Source: an uncultured Acetatifactor sp. (lineage in GTDB: Bacteria > Bacillota > Clostridia > Lachnospirales > Lachnospiraceae). Taken from it: a DNA stretch of 6,836 nt. The position numbers were made by a program, and so were the translations under genes. The DNA lies in assembly GCA_910584235.1 (NCBI GenBank), contig CAJTZD010000115.1, forward strand, positions 1 through 6,836, read 5' to 3'. The notes below the pieces were generated by a model. That model was not told the origin of the DNA and did not search any database. It worked only from the letters and a program-made list of their open reading frames with translations. Shown here piece by piece: positions 5,398 through 6,836 of the stretch. Each line of letters begins with the position of its first letter. Positions within the stretch are counted from its first letter, which is position 1.

Positions 5398-6200
5398 GTG
5401 TCAAATGTTACCCTGTCAATTACTTTCATCAAATCGTTATCATATATCACGAAATTTAATCCCCTAGTATTCCTGCAATATTCTCTCCCTTCAATCTGAA
5501 TGGAGCTTGTTGTTCCTGCCGTCCATCCGCAGCTGGTAATTATATAGAAAGTATTATGATTCCTAATGCTGCCGGACAAACTTGCAGGATCATTTTCTGT
5601 CAGAGATTCCGATACCCCATTCTCTGGCGAAATCACGGCCGCATAGCTCCATCTGTATTTTCCCGACAAGTCTGTCTCAAGGCCCAGATATTTTAAGTTT
5701 TCCTTTATTTCCTCTGACAAGCCCCGTGTTGCCTCATCTTTTGCCGCAATAAAAATCGTATAATGATCGTCTTTTATTTCCTGCAGATATTCGCTCATAT
5801 CGGTTATATGCGCCAGTTCACAATTTTTGATTATATGTTCATAATATTCTCTCGTAGCCTCGTACTGCTCATCCCGGACAGCACCTATCTGGTACTTATT
5901 GGCCAGCAGACTGCCCACATACCGGGATGTCTTAATCGCCCCCCAAAGGTTCGCATGTCCGATCATATTTTCTCTGAGCAAAACAGCTCCGATGGAATTG
6001 TACAATTCTGTCTCGCACATATTGTAGTAGTCAATGCCATGATCCTGCGCATATTCCGTTAAGGTATTATGATATGCATCACTCATCGGATTCCCCGGCA
6101 GTGATACCAGTACCAGCAATATATCAGCCGCCTTACACTGCTCTACAATTTTGTCTAAATATATTTGCATAATTTCATGGGTTTCCTGCCTGACCTCCAT
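5370..6200 (-). CDS. 3' part of a frameshifted SGNH-like surface protein, with ILEI-like C-terminal domain
   Basis: This 276-residue frame is the continuation of the SGNH-like protein that starts at 6823. The frame is open from the shift site, and the ATG at 6200 has no ribosome binding site, so independent start is unlikely. Residues 1-105 complete the SGNH fold: helix and strand around ADILLVLVSLP (25-35), then GHANLWGAIKTSRYVG (81-96), where H82 fits the catalytic His block. The Asp usually three residues before it is Met here (M79). Residues about 120-276 resemble the ILEI domain of FAM3-type proteins: YTIFIAAKDEATRGLSEEI (147-165), LGLETDLSGKYRWSYAAVI (172-190), then SSIQIEGREY (232-241), RGLNFVIYDND (246-256) and VIDRVTFDTY (260-269). 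In animal ILEI proteins, as I recall, the second group comes first, so the order appears swapped. ILEI-type domains are thought to bind carbohydrate. The gene stops 10-15 bases from a composition boundary, with no terminator seen. Confidence 0.8.
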   Translation of the reverse strand: MEVRQETHEIMQIYLDKIVEQCKAADILLVLVSLPGNPMSDAYHNTLTEYAQDHGIDYYNMCETELYNSIGAVLLRENMIGHANLWGAIKTSRYVGSLLANKYQIGAVRDEQYEATREYYEHIIKNCELAHITDMSEYLQEIKDDHYTIFIAAKDEATRGLSEEIKENLKYLGLETDLSGKYRWSYAAVISPENGVSESLTENDPASLSGSIRNHNTFYIITSCGWTAGTTSSIQIEGREYCRNTRGLNFVIYDNDLMKVIDRVTFDTYEACKAVR

Positions 6201-6229
6201 GTCGCCCGCAAAATGATATGATGCGTACG

Positions 6230-6240
6230 TTACCCCCCAT
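6230..6240 (-). other. Frameshift site at a run of six G
   Basis: On the minus strand TAT is followed by six G (6238-6233) and TAA (6232-6230). The 5' frame reads TAT GGG GGG TAA and stops. Moving back one base gives GTA ACG TAC and continues through 11 codons (VTYASYHFAGD) into the 276-residue frame. A seventh G would restore one open frame. This could be a true one-base deletion, a sequencing error in the homopolymer, or rarely a programmed or phase-variable site. Confidence 0.75.
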
Positions 6241-6823
6241 ACTCCGGTATCGCCGCATATCCTTTTAGTTCGCTATATTGGGTTTCATGGTATAAAATAT
6301 CATATTCTGTCAATTCCGACCATCTTGTATGGAATCGGATATTTTTTAAATAATAGCTGATTTCAGACTGCCTCTCATCTATTCTGCATAAATCCGAAAC
6401 TGCTTCTCTCTTAACTTCAGACCATCTCATTGGATCCAGGCATTTACGGGTTAAGCCTTCTGTCGTATTAATCGGAGTATTTTGATGAATCTCAAATAAA
6501 AATCGTGTGTCCAGCACCACTGCCTGTGGTGACTGAAACCGTAATGCTTCCTTAAGCCAAAAATAGCTCAAAAAAATACTCTGCTGCTCGCTTCCAAGAT
6601 TATAGCTGCGGATTCCATATTCATTGTATATTTCTTGCGGTGAAAAAGAATTCACCGCTACACTTGAGCCAAGAAACAATACATCTATAGAGTTTTTCTC
6701 CATTTGATAAAATTGATTATAGGATGGAGTTGTCGGCCAGGTACTGTTTTTAAGAATATATTTCGGCATTAAAATATGATTGATATCTTCTCTTGACAAA
6801 GGGAAACAGAAAACTAATAACAT
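6230..6823 (-). CDS. 5' part of a frameshifted SGNH/GDSL-like (DltD/AlgJ-type) surface protein
   Basis: This 197-residue frame carries the N-terminal half of an SGNH-like protein. After a short hydrophobic start comes HILMPKYILKN (16-26), then block I, DVLFLGSSVAVNSF (47-60), where S54 fits the nucleophile Ser. IRSYNLGSEQQS (71-82) fits the next conserved block, and AVVLDTRFLFE (101-111) a core strand. The frame ends in LKGYAAIPEYGG and a TAA at the six-G run, far before the His block, which is found in the 5370-6200 frame. With one more G the two frames would join into 484 residues. The start is weak: no Shine-Dalgarno precedes ATG 6823, and an in-frame TGA lies four codons upstream. The usual long N-terminal anchor is therefore missing or broken. 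Relatives act outside the membrane, often in modification of cell-surface polysaccharide. The DNA is clearly AT-richer than pncB and the kinase gene, which suggests an accessory block. Confidence 0.75.
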   Translation of the reverse strand: MLLVFCFPLSREDINHILMPKYILKNSTWPTTPSYNQFYQMEKNSIDVLFLGSSVAVNSFSPQEIYNEYGIRSYNLGSEQQSIFLSYFWLKEALRFQSPQAVVLDTRFLFEIHQNTPINTTEGLTRKCLDPMRWSEVKREAVSDLCRIDERQSEISYYLKNIRFHTRWSELTEYDILYHETQYSELKGYAAIPEYGG

Positions 6824-6836
6824 AATAGGCTGTCAA

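Noticed and set aside
6230..6240. Efficient programmed -1 frameshift signal
   Set aside because: The slip site T GGG GGG is not a standard heptamer because the P-site tRNA would mispair at its first base. No clear downstream pseudoknot or upstream Shine-Dalgarno stimulator was seen. A plain one-base loss explains it more simply.

Overview
The window looks like chromosomal DNA of an anaerobic Firmicute of class Clostridia, most likely Lachnospiraceae. This rests on the style of the proteins (a clostridial-type nicotinate phosphoribosyltransferase, a soluble multi-PAS/GAF hybrid kinase with a Cys-rich first PAS, and a clostridial SGNH surface protein with an ILEI-like tail) and on strong AGGAGG-type ribosome binding sites. 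No 16S, tRNA, insertion sequence or CRISPR array is visible, so the genus cannot be given.

Layout. Positions 1-20 hold an intrinsic terminator stem. A 43-codon minus-strand ORF (45-176) has a good ribosome binding site and ends in what looks like the start of an XRE-type helix-turn-helix. Positions 177-499 hold no convincing gene. They contain two strong perfect hairpins, a likely minus-strand promoter and a likely pncB promoter. pncB (500-1954, +) is complete and encodes nicotinate phosphoribosyltransferase of NAD salvage. Positions 1955-2278 separate the convergent pncB and kinase genes and hold an intrinsic terminator for the kinase plus a coding-like 59-codon frame that is probably a remnant. 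A 955-residue cytoplasmic hybrid sensor kinase occupies 2279-5146 (-), with its own promoter near 5205-5233.

From 5147 to about 5370 there is a divergent control region and the 5' end of a plus-strand gene with a near-perfect ribosome binding site. That reading frame runs after about 20 codons into the tail of an AT-rich minus-strand gene, so 5355-5372 looks like a recombination junction between GC-rich core-type DNA and an AT-rich accessory block.

The AT-rich block (5370-6823, -) is one SGNH/GDSL-like protein gene broken in two by a -1 shift at a run of six G (6233-6238). Its C-terminal domain resembles the ILEI (FAM3/PANDER-like) fold, with the two halves of the domain apparently in swapped order.

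How the genes relate. pncB and the kinase are convergent, separately promoted and terminated, and show no evident functional link. The SGNH gene resembles DltD/AlgJ-like proteins that act at the cell surface, often on polysaccharides, and probably belongs to a cluster beyond the right edge. I see no complete new multi-gene system. The most interesting points are the swapped-order ILEI-like domain, the frameshift in its gene, the junction with a truncated gene start, and the unexplained hairpins upstream of pncB.
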